DNA of 5,319 nt from Reyranella sp. (GTDB lineage: Bacteria > Pseudomonadota > Alphaproteobacteria > Reyranellales > Reyranellaceae). This document shows positions 5,275 to 5,319 of the stretch, piece after piece. A program made the translations under genes and the position numbers. Position 1 is the stretch's first letter. Each line of letters starts with the position of its first letter. Where the stretch lies: assembly GCA_030679805.1 (NCBI GenBank), contig JAUXST010000920.1, positions 1-5,319 of the forward strand, given 5' to 3'. Below the pieces are notes generated by a model, which worked only from the letters and a program-made list of their open reading frames with translations, was not told the DNA's origin and searched no databases.

Positions 5275-5319
5275 AAGCCTGATTCCATTGGCTTTTATAC
5301 GACTCCCGGATTCTTCTTT
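5267..5319 (+). terminator. Possible terminator-like structure at the window edge
   Basis: TCCGGGA (5267-5273) pairs with TCCCGGA (5304-5310). Inside it AAGCC (5275-5279) can pair with GGCTT (5290-5294), enclosing a 10-base loop. TTCTTCTTT follows the outer stem up to the end of the window. The extended hairpin plus pyrimidine tract resembles a terminator or attenuator on the plus strand, but the stem is interrupted and the tract is mixed T and C. Its position 130-175 bases past mrp is rather distant. It could equally be a leader element of a gene beyond the window. Confidence 0.3.

Noticed and set aside
4410..5288. Long minus-strand open frame (292 residues) opposite mrp
   Set aside because: It covers the conserved ATPase-coding part of mrp in antisense. 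The translation is His/Arg-rich with no family features, as expected for a shadow frame.

Overview
The window reads as chromosomal DNA from a GC-rich alphaproteobacterium. The four protein types, their gene order (hflK, hflC and a Do-type protease on one strand, an Mrp ATPase divergent from them) and the strong G/C bias at third codon positions all fit. A Rhodospirillales- or Rhizobiales-like source is likely, but the genus cannot be fixed from sequence alone. Nothing looks horizontally acquired: there is no transposase, integrase, CRISPR array, tRNA or rRNA.

Layout. Positions 1-56 lie downstream of the protease gene and hold a short palindromic element of a type dispersed in many bacterial genomes. 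Positions 57-1541 (minus strand) encode a periplasmic DegP/DegQ/MucD-type serine protease with a signal peptide, a complete His-Asp-Ser triad and two PDZ domains. Positions 1542-1760 are a regulatory gap: it holds a textbook Rho-independent terminator for the upstream hfl transcript, then candidate promoters and a strong ribosome binding site for the protease. Positions 1761-2648 (hflC) and 2645-3853 (hflK) form a translationally coupled pair with an ATGA overlap. Positions 3854-3992 are a 139-base divergent promoter region centred on the palindrome CATATATG. Positions 3993-5135 (plus strand) encode an Mrp/ApbC/NBP35-type iron-sulfur carrier P-loop ATPase. Positions 5136-5319 hold no gene that I can support, but carry four successive inverted repeats, the last followed by a pyrimidine tract.

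How the genes fit together. HflK and HflC are SPFH-family membrane proteins that assemble around the inner-membrane protease FtsH and modulate its activity. The Do-type protease handles misfolded proteins on the periplasmic side. The minus-strand genes therefore form an envelope protein quality-control locus. The terminator indicates that the protease can be transcribed independently of hflKC. Mrp serves Fe-S cluster delivery and is a neighbour rather than an obvious functional partner. I found no convincing new system. The points most worth checking are the true start of the protease, the terminator/promoter junction before it, the shared divergent -10 palindrome, the histidine-rich linker in Mrp, and the structured 3' flank.
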